Assembly (NCBI RefSeq): GCF_039540975.1
Contig: NZ_BAABFL010000474.1
Span: 1 to 57,070 of the forward strand
Source of the DNA: Kistimonas scapharcae
GTDB lineage: Bacteria; Pseudomonadota; Gammaproteobacteria; Pseudomonadales; Endozoicomonadaceae
Length of the DNA: 57,070 nucleotides
Direction: 5' to 3'
Position 1 is the first letter of the stretch; the number at the start of each line of letters is the position of its first letter. Under the pieces are notes generated by a model. It saw only the letters and a list, made by a program, of their open reading frames with translations, had not been told where the DNA came from and searched no databases. The position numbers and the translations under genes were made by a program. Of this stretch, positions 40,431-47,903 are shown piece after piece.

Positions 40431-40906
40431 TGGACGGATATTTTCACAAGCCCGACGCACTGGAGCTGGCCCTGCAGAGCATCAATCCGGTGATCAAGGC
40501 GCAGCACCGCAAAGAGATAGAGCAGGACGTGGCGCGGTTTATTGCCAACGGCGGCAGCATCGACAAGCGGGACATCATGATTCGTCGAAAGGCGGGAACC
40601 TTCAACAACAAACCGGCTGTCAGCCTGGTGACCATTAACCGCTGGCGGGGCGTCCTGAACGACATGGACACCGCCGCCGAGCGCCAGTACCGCAAGATGC
40701 CAGGAAAATATTTACTCCAACGTGCAGAGGTAGCCGCACTCATGGGACGTTCACCCAGCAACCTGACCCGCATTCCCGGCCTGCCGGAAGCCAAACGACA
40801 GCCGACCGGCAAGTTCCTGTACCAGCTGCAGGAAGTGCTGTCCTTCATCGACATGGCAAAGCGCGAGGTGGCCCGACATGATCGGCGGCGTGCAGGACAG
40901 GCGTGA
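40430..40906 (+). CDS. Phage protein of unknown function (158 residues)
   Basis: A charged helical N-terminal half (HRKEIEQDVARFIANGGSIDK) is followed by a C-terminal part with a possible DNA-binding helix pair (LLQRAEVAALMGRSPSNLTRI). No family is recognised. The ATG at 40430 is in a TGATG overlap with the microprotein; an adjacent GTG at 40427 is an alternative start. Confidence 0.5.
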   Translation: MDGYFHKPDALELALQSINPVIKAQHRKEIEQDVARFIANGGSIDKRDIMIRRKAGTFNNKPAVSLVTINRWRGVLNDMDTAAERQYRKMPGKYLLQRAEVAALMGRSPSNLTRIPGLPEAKRQPTGKFLYQLQEVLSFIDMAKREVARHDRRRAGQA

Positions 40907-40988
40907 ACAACGACGGGAGCGATGGGCGAGCCTGATGCTGGCCGCCTTCATCGTGCTGATGATCATCCAGGCAATGACCAGTATCTGA
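40878..40988 (+). CDS. 36-residue membrane microprotein
   Basis: The product starts MIGGVQDRREQRRERWASLM, a basic amphipathic segment, and continues with LAAFIVLMIIQAMTSI, a membrane helix. It overlaps the previous gene by 29 bases and its TGA overlaps the next ATG by one (TGATG). A charged start and one helix could place it in the membrane as a small regulator or lysis-related protein, but this is only inference. Confidence 0.5.
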   Translation: MIGGVQDRREQRRERWASLMLAAFIVLMIIQAMTSI

Positions 40989-41434
40989 TGACAGTGATCA
41001 AGACCAAACCGAGGCCAAAGACGGCCCGAAAGAAGCCGACCGAGTACGAAGACAACGAGCTGACCGCCTTCATGAACTGGATGCGCTGCCGGCACCCGAC
41101 ACGGTTCGTCTATCTGTTCCATCCGCCTAATGGCGGCCACCGGAACAAGGTCACCGGCGCCAAGCTCAAGCGCATGGGGGTGAAACGTGGTGTGCCGGAC
41201 GTGTTCTACATGGAAGGCCGGGGCTGTTATTCCGGGCTGGTGGTGGAGTTCAAGGCCACACCGCCAAAGGATTCGGTAGTCAGCAAGGAACAGCGTGAAT
41301 GGATCGACCGGTTGCGCGCCCAGCGATTCCGCGCCGTGGTCTGCAAAGGCTTTGAGGCCATCAAAAAGGAATTTGAGTGGTACCTGTCACTGCCTGACAA
41401 CCGCACCATAGAAGAACGGGACAGGGTCTACTGA
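40988..41434 (+). CDS. VRR-NUC domain nuclease
   Basis: This 148-residue protein has the PD-(D/E)XK fold of VRR-NUC enzymes: FHPPNGGHRNKVTGAKLKRMG, GVPDVFYMEGRG with the catalytic Asp, GLVVEFKATPPKDSVV with E and K, and SKEQREWIDRLRAQ. Phage VRR-NUC proteins are thought to act as Holliday-junction or structure-specific nucleases. It is in the early operon, in the position of the nin region, which fits a recombination role. Confidence 0.85.
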   Translation: MTVIKTKPRPKTARKKPTEYEDNELTAFMNWMRCRHPTRFVYLFHPPNGGHRNKVTGAKLKRMGVKRGVPDVFYMEGRGCYSGLVVEFKATPPKDSVVSKEQREWIDRLRAQRFRAVVCKGFEAIKKEFEWYLSLPDNRTIEERDRVY

Positions 41435-41757
41435 TGCGAAACCGGAGCGATCCGGGGCAGGTGATCCCGTTGCAGCAATGCGTGGAGTGCCAGGGGGAAG
41501 GAGAGGTAAAACAAATCTTCTCCCGCTGGCTCTGCAATACCTGCAACGGGCTGGGCATGGTGGACAAGGCCACCGGCAAGGCGCTGGAGCCTGACACGGT
41601 GATCCGTCAGCTGCTGATACGCCTGCGCCATGCCAGAGAGCAGGGCAGGACACTGCAGCAGGAACTGGCGAAAGCACGGACATTCATCGAACAGTACAAC
41701 GCTCTGCAGAAAGGCAGGGACAAACGGCATAACAGACCGGAGCTGAAACAACCATGA
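41434..41757 (+). CDS. DnaJ-type zinc-finger phage protein (107 residues)
   Basis: A Zn-binding pattern CVECQGEGEV and CNTCNGLGMV (C-x2-C-x-G-x-G twice) occupies residues about 16-45. A coiled-coil-like helical region follows (LIRLRHAREQGRTLQQELAKA). It resembles the zinc element of the Q-like protein immediately downstream, so the two may be related or work together. ATG overlaps the VRR-NUC stop. Confidence 0.6.
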   Translation: MRNRSDPGQVIPLQQCVECQGEGEVKQIFSRWLCNTCNGLGMVDKATGKALEPDTVIRQLLIRLRHAREQGRTLQQELAKARTFIEQYNALQKGRDKRHNRPELKQP

Positions 41758-42434
41758 GAGCGGAGCAGGCGCTGGCAAAACTGAAGGTTAAGACCGTGAG
41801 GTTTGACACAGGCGTGGGTGGCATTGCCGACCTGACGCCGGAGGATATCGCCGCCGGGCTGGCGGGATGTGAGCCGGGGCCGTATTATTTAGGACTGTAT
41901 AAATATTCAGGTGATCGCTCCGTACTGGATGTGCTGGAGCGGTACGTGTTCGCGGCCATCGGGAATCTCGCGCTCGAGAAAAAGGTGATCACCGAGGAAC
42001 GGTTCAGGCTGATGGCCGTTTACCTGGAATGCTGGCACAAGGGTAAGGCCTCACCGCTCAACGACAAACAGCGCAATCTCTGTTCGACCCTGCACCAGTT
42101 GGCCCGTCTGCTGGTGGACGAGATCCACCGTGAAAACCGCTGCCGCACCTGCAAGGGGACCGGGCTCTACCAGTACCGTCCCTGTCGCGGCTGCAACGGC
42201 TCCGGCCGCAAGGAACACTCTGCCCGTGAGCAGGCAAAGTTCGTGAACCTGCACGTAGAGAGCTGGCTGGAGAAGTGGCAACCCTTTTACACCAAATGCC
42301 TGCCGCTGCTGTACGGCTGGGAGCAGATCGTTCTCGGCCACCTGCAGCGCAAACTCTATGACCGTAAAGAACAGGAGCTGGCAAACGCCCTCTATGGCCA
42401 ACGTGAACAAACTGCCACTGGAACAAGTGGATGA
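41754..42434 (+). CDS. Probable late antitermination protein Q-like
   Basis: This 226-residue protein has a zinc-binding CRTCKGTGLYQYRPCRGCNGSG motif (about 139-160), as in phage Q-type antiterminators, flanked by helical regions. Q proteins bind RNA polymerase near the late promoter so that it reads through terminators into the late operon. Two strong terminators lie between this operon and the lysis genes, which fits. The assignment is by motif and position. Confidence 0.62.
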   Translation: MRAEQALAKLKVKTVRFDTGVGGIADLTPEDIAAGLAGCEPGPYYLGLYKYSGDRSVLDVLERYVFAAIGNLALEKKVITEERFRLMAVYLECWHKGKASPLNDKQRNLCSTLHQLARLLVDEIHRENRCRTCKGTGLYQYRPCRGCNGSGRKEHSAREQAKFVNLHVESWLEKWQPFYTKCLPLLYGWEQIVLGHLQRKLYDRKEQELANALYGQREQTATGTSG

Positions 42435-42621
42435 AACCGAATTCCGGCAGAGGATGGAAAATGCGACAGGCGTCATGCGTGACGAGTCACAATCTCCGGC
42501 ATTGATCACGTTCAAGACCGGTGACGGGACGGTGTTCGCAGAAATCCGCCGCCGTCATTCGGTCATCAGCAACCAATACGGTGAACCGGAATACTGGTTC
42601 ATGGAATACGACTACAGCTAA
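42394..42621 (+). CDS. Phage protein of unknown function (75 residues)
   Basis: A beta-rich small protein, ending FAEIRRRHSVISNQYGEPE and WFMEYDYS. It overlaps the Q-like gene by 41 bases in another frame and precedes ssb by 10 bases. No family is recognised. The start ATG at 42394 begins MANVNKLPLEQVDETEF. Confidence 0.45.
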   Translation: MANVNKLPLEQVDETEFRQRMENATGVMRDESQSPALITFKTGDGTVFAEIRRRHSVISNQYGEPEYWFMEYDYS

Positions 42622-42631
42622 GGGACAAAAC

Positions 42632-43156
42632 ATGGCGCGAGGCGTGAACAAGGTCATTCTGATCGGCAACCTGGGCGACGCTCCGGACGTGCGTTACACC
42701 CCCAACGGTAATGCAGTGGCAAACCTCAGTCTGGCAACCAGTGAAAGCTGGAAGGACAAGAACACCGGCCAGCCGGTGGAGCGCACGGAATGGCACAGGA
42801 TTGTGCTGTTCGGCAAGGTGGCGGAGATCGCCGGGCAGTACCTGCACAAAGGGGCGAAGGTCTATATCGAGGGCAAGCTGCAAACCCGCAAATGGCAGGA
42901 CCAGCAGGGACAGGATCGCTACACGACAGAGGTTGTAGTCGATATCAACGGCCAGATGCAGATGCTGTCAGGCCAGAATGATGGCGGGGCACAGAGCCGT
43001 GCGGATCAACAGGCCAGTGCCTACCAGCCGCAGGCCGGCCGATCCGACGGCGCGAAGCAGTACCAGCAGGCCAGCGGAAGCAGCCAGAAACAACCACCGG
43101 CTGCACAAGTTGCTGGTGGTTTTGATGATTCGTTTGATGATGACATTCCGTTCTGA
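42632..43156 (+). CDS. ssb: Phage single-stranded DNA-binding protein SSB
   Basis: This 174-residue protein has the OB-fold core MARGVNKVILIGNLGDAPDVR, then SLATSESWKDK and TEWHRIVLFGKVAEIAGQYL. A Gln/Ser/Ala-rich linker follows, with the acidic tip DDSFDDDIPF that recruits partner proteins in bacterial SSBs. It coats single-stranded DNA during phage replication. It looks close to host-type SSB. Confidence 0.94.
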   Translation: MARGVNKVILIGNLGDAPDVRYTPNGNAVANLSLATSESWKDKNTGQPVERTEWHRIVLFGKVAEIAGQYLHKGAKVYIEGKLQTRKWQDQQGQDRYTTEVVVDINGQMQMLSGQNDGGAQSRADQQASAYQPQAGRSDGAKQYQQASGSSQKQPPAAQVAGGFDDSFDDDIPF

Positions 43157-43176
43157 AAATCGTAACAGGTGTGTGG

Positions 43177-43455
43177 ATGATGAAGTGGAACAAGCCATCA
43201 GAAGTGTTGCCTGAGTTGATCCCCGTAGATTCTGATACCAAGTGTGCTATCAGCAAGCCCGTCCTGTGTGCCGTTTGGTGGGAAGAGTTTGAAGAGTGGC
43301 TTTATTGTGAAGGATCTTATCGGCGGGGAGGTCAAGGTGATGACTGCACACTTTATTGGGATTGCTATGAATCGGCGGGAGAACCCCCCGATCTATGGGC
43401 TGAAATAGAAGAACCATCGTTACCTGATAAACCAGAAACAGGAGAAGATGACTGA
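43177..43455 (+). CDS. Acidic phage protein of unknown function (92 residues)
   Basis: It is rich in Trp, Glu and Asp (WWEEFEEWLYCEGSYRRGG, DCTLYWDCYESAGEPPDLW). The acidic, aromatic composition is typical of small DUF551-like phage proteins, but I am not certain. Two adjacent in-frame ATGs (43177, 43180) follow a weak ribosome binding site. Confidence 0.45.
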   Translation: MMKWNKPSEVLPELIPVDSDTKCAISKPVLCAVWWEEFEEWLYCEGSYRRGGQGDDCTLYWDCYESAGEPPDLWAEIEEPSLPDKPETGEDD

Positions 43456-43715
43456 TGGGTATATCGAGAAAAGAAGAAAAAACACTGTATGAACAACTGG
43501 ATGCCTGCACAACAGCAGACGAGTGCATCGCACTGTACGAAAAACACAAGGATGAACTGGCGGCTGTCCATAAACAGATCAAGGAAAACGCTAAAGCAAT
43601 CCGGAAGTTGATGGATGAAAAAGAACAGCTGATGAAAAAAACACCTGATTTCATCACTCCATTCAAGGAATCTGTTTATCGGCGAATCGGTGAAATCGTA
43701 ATGGATGAGCCCTAA
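43455..43715 (+). CDS. Coiled-coil phage protein (86 residues)
   Basis: This all-helical charged protein contains TTADECIALYEKHKDELAAVH and KQIKENAKAIRKLMDEKEQL, a likely coiled coil. It is the last gene before the two terminators ending the early operon. No family is recognised. Confidence 0.5.
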   Translation: MGISRKEEKTLYEQLDACTTADECIALYEKHKDELAAVHKQIKENAKAIRKLMDEKEQLMKKTPDFITPFKESVYRRIGEIVMDEP

Positions 43716-43789
43716 GTACTGCAAGACCATGCAGCAACGATATAACGTTGCAAAACCCGACAAAAAAACATACGCTAGAACCATGATGC

Positions 43790-43826
43790 AAAAAAACCCG
43801 CTTTCCTCCAGAGGCGGGTTTTTTTG
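43790..43826 (+). terminator. Terminator 1 between early and late operons
   Basis: AAAAAACCCGC and GCGGGTTTTTTT form a stem around TTTCCTCCAGAG with flanking A- and T-runs. It ends the early operon. Confidence 0.9.
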
Positions 43827-43866
43827 TGTCCGGTTGCATTGCAGAACTACTTCTTGGGTATGTTTC

Positions 43867-43897
43867 GCCCGGTGTTCACACATCGGGCTTTTTCTTT
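43867..43897 (+). terminator. Terminator 2, directly before the endolysin gene
   Basis: GCCCGGTG and CATCGGGC form an 8-bp stem (one G-T pair) around TTCACA, followed by TTTTTCTTTT. It ends 2 bases before the endolysin ATG, so it occupies the place where a ribosome binding site is expected. Confidence 0.85.
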
Positions 43898-43898
43898 T

Positions 43899-44255
43899 AT
43901 GAATCACTTCACTCCAAAAGAATTCAGGTGCCGGTGTGGACGCTGCGGTCTTGGGTTTGAGTACATGGATGCTGGCCTTCTGGTGCATCTTGATCAGGCC
44001 AGGAAGATTGCAGGTGTTCCCTTCACCGTTACCAGTGCGGTTCGATGCGAAGCCCACAACACCAATGTTGGCGGTAGCCCAACCTCAAGCCATATCAAAG
44101 GCTATGCGGTGGATATTGCGGCGCGTGACGATCACCAGCGTGAACAGATTGTCCGTGGTCTGGTGAATGCTGGGTTTCGCAGAATCGGCATTGCCAAAAC
44201 GTTCGTTCATGTTGATGTTGATCCCGACAAACGTTCAGCCATGTGGGTTTATTGA
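43899..44255 (+). CDS. Endolysin, M15-type peptidase (D-Ala-D-Ala carboxypeptidase-like)
   Basis: This 118-residue protein opens MNHFTPKEFRCRCGRCG and has the zinc ligands of the peptidase_M15_3 group: SSHIKGYAVDIAA with the H..D pair and TFVHVDVDPDKR. This family cleaves peptide cross-links of peptidoglycan. It begins the late operon with the holin next. There is no clear ribosome binding site; a further in-frame ATG at 43860 lies upstream of the hairpin but is unlikely. Confidence 0.85.
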   Translation: MNHFTPKEFRCRCGRCGLGFEYMDAGLLVHLDQARKIAGVPFTVTSAVRCEAHNTNVGGSPTSSHIKGYAVDIAARDDHQREQIVRGLVNAGFRRIGIAKTFVHVDVDPDKRSAMWVY

Positions 44256-44770
44256 TGGAACCGATTGCCCTGATTTCTGCCGCTTCATCCATCCTGAAGC
44301 TGACCGGCCTTGACCGTAAGATCGGGCAGCTGATCAATGGCGACAAAGGGGCAGCAGTTGCAGAGCATGTGGTCGACATCGCTGAAACCATCACAGGGGA
44401 AAGCGACCCGGGCAAGATATCCCAGCGGCTGGAGCAGCAGAACAGCCTGAAAGCGCAGCTGCGGCTGGCATTACTGCAGCAGCGCACGGAGCTGGAACGG
44501 CTCGCGGTCGAGGATCGTAACAGTGCCAGGGAGATGCAAAAGGCCGCACTGGCGCAGGGTGATACCCGATCCAAGCGGTTTATTTATAACTTTGCCTGGT
44601 TCTGGTCGGTGGTCGCCTCTGCATTTATTTTCATTGCCGTGATGTACCCGATTCCGGAAAGCAATCAGCGGTTTGCTGACACCGTGCTGGGTTTTGTGCT
44701 GGGTACGATCATCGCCACAATACTGCAGTTCTTTTATGGCTCAATGCTCAGACAAGACGGCGATGGATGA
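44255..44770 (+). CDS. Holin, 3TM/GTA-type family
   Basis: This 171-residue protein has a charged N-terminal half rich in coiled coil (KISQRLEQQNSLKAQLRLAL) and two or three hydrophobic segments in the C-terminal half (FAWFWSVVASAFIFIAVM, VLGFVLGTIIATILQFF). The layout matches the GTA_holin_3TM group. It would permeabilise the inner membrane at lysis. TGATG overlap couples it to the endolysin gene. Confidence 0.75.
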   Translation: MEPIALISAASSILKLTGLDRKIGQLINGDKGAAVAEHVVDIAETITGESDPGKISQRLEQQNSLKAQLRLALLQQRTELERLAVEDRNSAREMQKAALAQGDTRSKRFIYNFAWFWSVVASAFIFIAVMYPIPESNQRFADTVLGFVLGTIIATILQFFYGSMLRQDGDG

Positions 44771-45059
44771 TAAGCATCACCACAGCGTCGCAAAGTACGA
44801 CCCGACCATCAACCTGGGATCAATCCTGCAGGCGTTGATATTCGTCATTGCCGTGGCCGGTGCCTATACCGCCACACAGGTGCAGATCAACAGCAACCGC
44901 AAGGACATCGAGTCCCTGAAGATTACTGACCAGCACGCCAAGGAAGAGCTGACCCGCTTCAAGGATCAGGTCAGGGAAGATATCCGAGACATGCGTTCCG
45001 AAGTGCAGGATGTGAACGCCAATGTCCTCAAGGTTTTAAGCAAGCTGCCTAACGAGTAA
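44763..45059 (+). CDS. Membrane and coiled-coil lysis-cassette protein (98 residues)
   Basis: One N-terminal membrane helix (ILQALIFVIAVAGAYTAT) is followed by a long charged coiled coil (NRKDIESLKITDQHAKEELTR... to VQDVNANVLKVL). This topology is that of an i-spanin or a holin-associated protein, but no partner o-spanin is visible. It overlaps the holin by 8 bases. Confidence 0.55.
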   Translation: MDDKHHHSVAKYDPTINLGSILQALIFVIAVAGAYTATQVQINSNRKDIESLKITDQHAKEELTRFKDQVREDIRDMRSEVQDVNANVLKVLSKLPNE

Positions 45060-45350
45060 CAGGCAGCCGTGGTCACCCTGCCGCCATGTCACCAGCAGGC
45101 AGGGCATGTGACAGCAACGCACGCGCATGTAGCCCCGGAGGCAGCATCAGTTCGGAGTGGCGACCCGTTAATGCAATCAGTCAGCCGAAGACAACACGTG
45201 CCCGGCAGCGGGGTGAATCGCTGCACCACTCCATCACTGGCCAGCCCTCGCGGGTCCTTCCCAGCCCGAAACCTTGTGGGTGGGCGGACTCGCGAGGTTT
45301 GGCTAGTCACAGGGCACTATAGGAACTTGCTTGCTGGGTCTAACGTACCA
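45060..45350 (+). other. Region with a candidate cosN site upstream of terminase
   Basis: This 291-base stretch holds no supportable gene. GGGCGGACTCGCGAGG at 45282-45297, followed by TTTGGCTA, resembles lambda cosN (GGGCGGCGACCTCGCGGG, then TTTTCGCTA), with a CTCGCGAG centre. It sits just before the Nu1-like gene, as in lambda. A related CTCGCGGGT is at 45247-45255. Confidence 0.7.
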
Positions 45351-45893
45351 ATGGGTAAAGTAGTTAATAAAAGGGAGCTCGCTGAAATAGTGGGAAAGAG
45401 TCAGCAAACGCTGACGACCTGGCAAAAAAACGGCATGCCCATTTCATCCGATGGGGCAAACGGGACAGCCAACCTGTACGACACCGAAGAGATTATCCAG
45501 TGGATGATCAGCCGCGAGATCGAGCGCCGGATCGCTGACCACGGTGGCGACATGGGTGACTGGTTTGATTACGAAAAGGAACGCGCACGGCTCACCCATC
45601 ACCAGGCAAACATCGCGGGGCTGGATGAGGAAGTGAAGCGGGGCCGGTTGATTCCTGCGGACGTGGTCGAAAGTGCGTGGGTTGATTTCGTGGCGGCATT
45701 CCGCGCCAAGGTGCTGAGTATCCCCACGAAAGCGGCTCACCAGTTCATCACCCTGAGTGACCTGAACCAGATACAGGATTGCCTGAAGGAACACCTGTTC
45801 GAGGCATTGGCAGAACTGGCGGATTATGACCCCGAGCATTACGGTATCGAACCTGTTGCGCCATGCGGCGCAGATGGCAGCGCCGCCGCCTGA
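45351..45893 (+). CDS. Terminase small subunit (Nu1-like)
   Basis: This 180-residue protein opens MGKVVNKRELAEIVGKSQQT and has a helix-turn-helix LTTWQKNGMPIS.., similar to lambda Nu1 (VNKKQLADIFGASIRTIQNW). A central coiled coil (EIERRIADHGGDMGDWFDYE, HHQANIAGLDEEVKR) follows. It recognises the cos region and directs packaging. An open frame upstream to 45069 lacks conserved content, so the start is put at 45351. Confidence 0.82.
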   Translation: MGKVVNKRELAEIVGKSQQTLTTWQKNGMPISSDGANGTANLYDTEEIIQWMISREIERRIADHGGDMGDWFDYEKERARLTHHQANIAGLDEEVKRGRLIPADVVESAWVDFVAAFRAKVLSIPTKAAHQFITLSDLNQIQDCLKEHLFEALAELADYDPEHYGIEPVAPCGADGSAAA

Positions 45894-47664
45894 CCTGACT
45901 GTTTCCGAATGGGCTGACGAAAACCGTCGTCTTTCCAGTGAGGCCAGCGCCGAACCCGGTCGATGGAAGACCAGCCGGGCACCGTACCAGAGAGACATCC
46001 TCGACGCCGTCAACGATCCATCCTGCGAGATGGTGGTGGTGATGTCGTCCGCCCAGGTGGGCAAGACCGAGCTACTGCTGAACACGATCGGTTATTTTGC
46101 CGATTACGATCCGGCACCGATCCTGCTGTTGCAACCGACACTGGAAATGGCGCAGGCCTTCAGCAAGGACCGGCTGGCACCGATGGTGCGGGATACACCG
46201 CCCTTGCGCGGCAAGATCAGTGACAGCAAGGCGCGGGACTCAGGCAACACCATCCTGCACAAGAGTTTTCCCGGTGGCCATATCACCATGGCCGGCGCCA
46301 ACTCGCCGTCGTCGCTGGCGTCGCGCCCGATCCGGATCCTGCTGGCGGACGAAGTTGACCGATTTCCCGCTTCCGCCGGTACCGAAGGTGACCCGTTCAA
46401 CCTGGCGAAGAAACGAACCACGACCTTCTGGAACAAGAAGATCCTGGCGGTTTCGACGCCGACGGTGAAGGGCGCGTCCCGCATCGAGGCGCTGTATGCC
46501 GATTCGACACAGGAACAGTATCAGTTGCCCTGTCCGGAATGCGGTCATTACCAACCGCTGACCTGGTCGCAGATTGACTTCGACACCGGCTGCCATGCCT
46601 GCAACCGGTGCGGCGCATTGTCAGAGCAGCATCAATGGCTGGCAGGTGTCGGGCTCTGGATCGCACAGGCTGAACACAACACCTGTCGTGGTTTCCACCT
46701 GAACGAACTGGTCTCACCGTGGCGACGGTGGGAACAGGTGATTGCCGACTTCAAAGAGGCGAAGAAGACGCCGGACACCCTGAAAGTCTGGGTGAACACG
46801 TCCCTCGGTGAAACGTGGGAAGAAGAGGGCGACGGGGTTGAACACCACGTCCTCTACCAGCGTCGTGAACATTACCGCCACGATGTCCCCGAGGGTGCCG
46901 TGGTGCTGACCTGCGCGGTGGACGTGCAGGACGACCGCTTCGAGATTGAGGTGGAAGGCTGGGGCGAAGGGGAAGAGAACTGGCGCATTGAACTGCGCAT
47001 CCTCCGTGGTGACCCGTCCCGTCCCGAGATCTGGCAGCAGCTGTCGGATTTTCTCGGTACCACCTACGAACACGCCAGCGGCGCACGGCTGAACATCGCC
47101 TGTACCGTCATCGACTCCGGCGGTCACTTCACCCAGGAGGTGTACAAATTCGTCCGGCCCCGTGAGGGCAGGCGGGTGTACGCCATCAAGGGCAAGGGTG
47201 GCGCGGGGATGCCGATCGTGGGCAGACCCAGCCGGTCGAACCTTGGCAAGGTGCAGCTGTTCACCGTAGGCACCGACACAGCGAAAGAGATCGTTCTGGC
47301 TCGCCTGAAAGTGTGCGAGCCCGGCGCGGGGTATGTGCACTTTCCGATCCGCGACGGCTTTGACGAAGAGTATTTCATGCAGCTCACCGCCGAGCAGTGC
47401 GTGACCTCATTCGTCCAGGGGCGACCGGTACGCAAGTGGAAAAAGCTCCGGGCGCGTAACGAAGCCTTTGACCTTGCGGTCTACAACACCGCCGCATTGT
47501 ACATCCTGAACCCGAACTTTACGGCGCTGGCCAAACGACTGCAGCCGCAGGAAGACACGGAACCAGCCCCTGAACCGACCGTTTCCCAACAGATCAATGC
47601 CGAGCGGAAGAGGGCCAGAAGCCCCCGCCGACGCTCCGGAGGCTTTGCCAACTCATGGCGCTGA
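45826..47664 (+). CDS. Terminase large subunit (lambda gpA type)
   Basis: This 612-residue protein has an N-terminal ATPase domain with the P-loop MSSAQVGKTELLL (about residue 70) and Walker B RILLADEVDRF (about residue 172). A C-terminal nuclease domain contains CAVDVQDDRFEIEVEGWG and VIDSGG. The pattern GRWKTSRAPYQRDILDAVND is typical of the gpA group. It cuts at cos and pumps DNA into the prohead. It overlaps the small subunit by 68 bases. Confidence 0.95.
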   Translation: MTPSITVSNLLRHAAQMAAPPPDLTVSEWADENRRLSSEASAEPGRWKTSRAPYQRDILDAVNDPSCEMVVVMSSAQVGKTELLLNTIGYFADYDPAPILLLQPTLEMAQAFSKDRLAPMVRDTPPLRGKISDSKARDSGNTILHKSFPGGHITMAGANSPSSLASRPIRILLADEVDRFPASAGTEGDPFNLAKKRTTTFWNKKILAVSTPTVKGASRIEALYADSTQEQYQLPCPECGHYQPLTWSQIDFDTGCHACNRCGALSEQHQWLAGVGLWIAQAEHNTCRGFHLNELVSPWRRWEQVIADFKEAKKTPDTLKVWVNTSLGETWEEEGDGVEHHVLYQRREHYRHDVPEGAVVLTCAVDVQDDRFEIEVEGWGEGEENWRIELRILRGDPSRPEIWQQLSDFLGTTYEHASGARLNIACTVIDSGGHFTQEVYKFVRPREGRRVYAIKGKGGAGMPIVGRPSRSNLGKVQLFTVGTDTAKEIVLARLKVCEPGAGYVHFPIRDGFDEEYFMQLTAEQCVTSFVQGRPVRKWKKLRARNEAFDLAVYNTAALYILNPNFTALAKRLQPQEDTEPAPEPTVSQQINAERKRARSPRRRSGGFANSWR

Positions 47665-47903
47665 GTGAAAGACAGACAAAACGCAAGGCGTGGCTGGAGC
47701 AGATCCTTAACGCCATAGATGCCCGTATTGCCGGTGACATCGCCAGTGGTGGCAGCAACATGACCATCAACGGCCGAAGCCTGCAGCGTTACAGCCTGGA
47801 AGAGCTGGACGCCCTGCGCAAGCGTTACGACAACGAGCTGGAAGGACTGGAAGCGAAAGAAGCCGGGCGAGCCAAATACCAACCGATCCGGGTGCGTTTC
47901 TGA
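47655..47903 (+). CDS. gpW-like head-tail joining protein
   Basis: This 82-residue protein has the gpW pattern: AWLEQILNAIDARIAG near the start and GRSLQRYSLEELDALRKRYD in the middle. gpW joins head and tail in lambda. GGAGG lies upstream; it overlaps the end of the terminase gene by 10 bases. The order terminase, W, portal is that of lambda. Confidence 0.82.
   Translation: MALSERQTKRKAWLEQILNAIDARIAGDIASGGSNMTINGRSLQRYSLEELDALRKRYDNELEGLEAKEAGRAKYQPIRVRF

Noticed and set aside
45069..45350. N-terminal extension of the terminase small subunit
   Set aside because: The extra residues are not conserved-looking and the DNA holds the cos-like site; the Nu1-like domain begins right at 45351.
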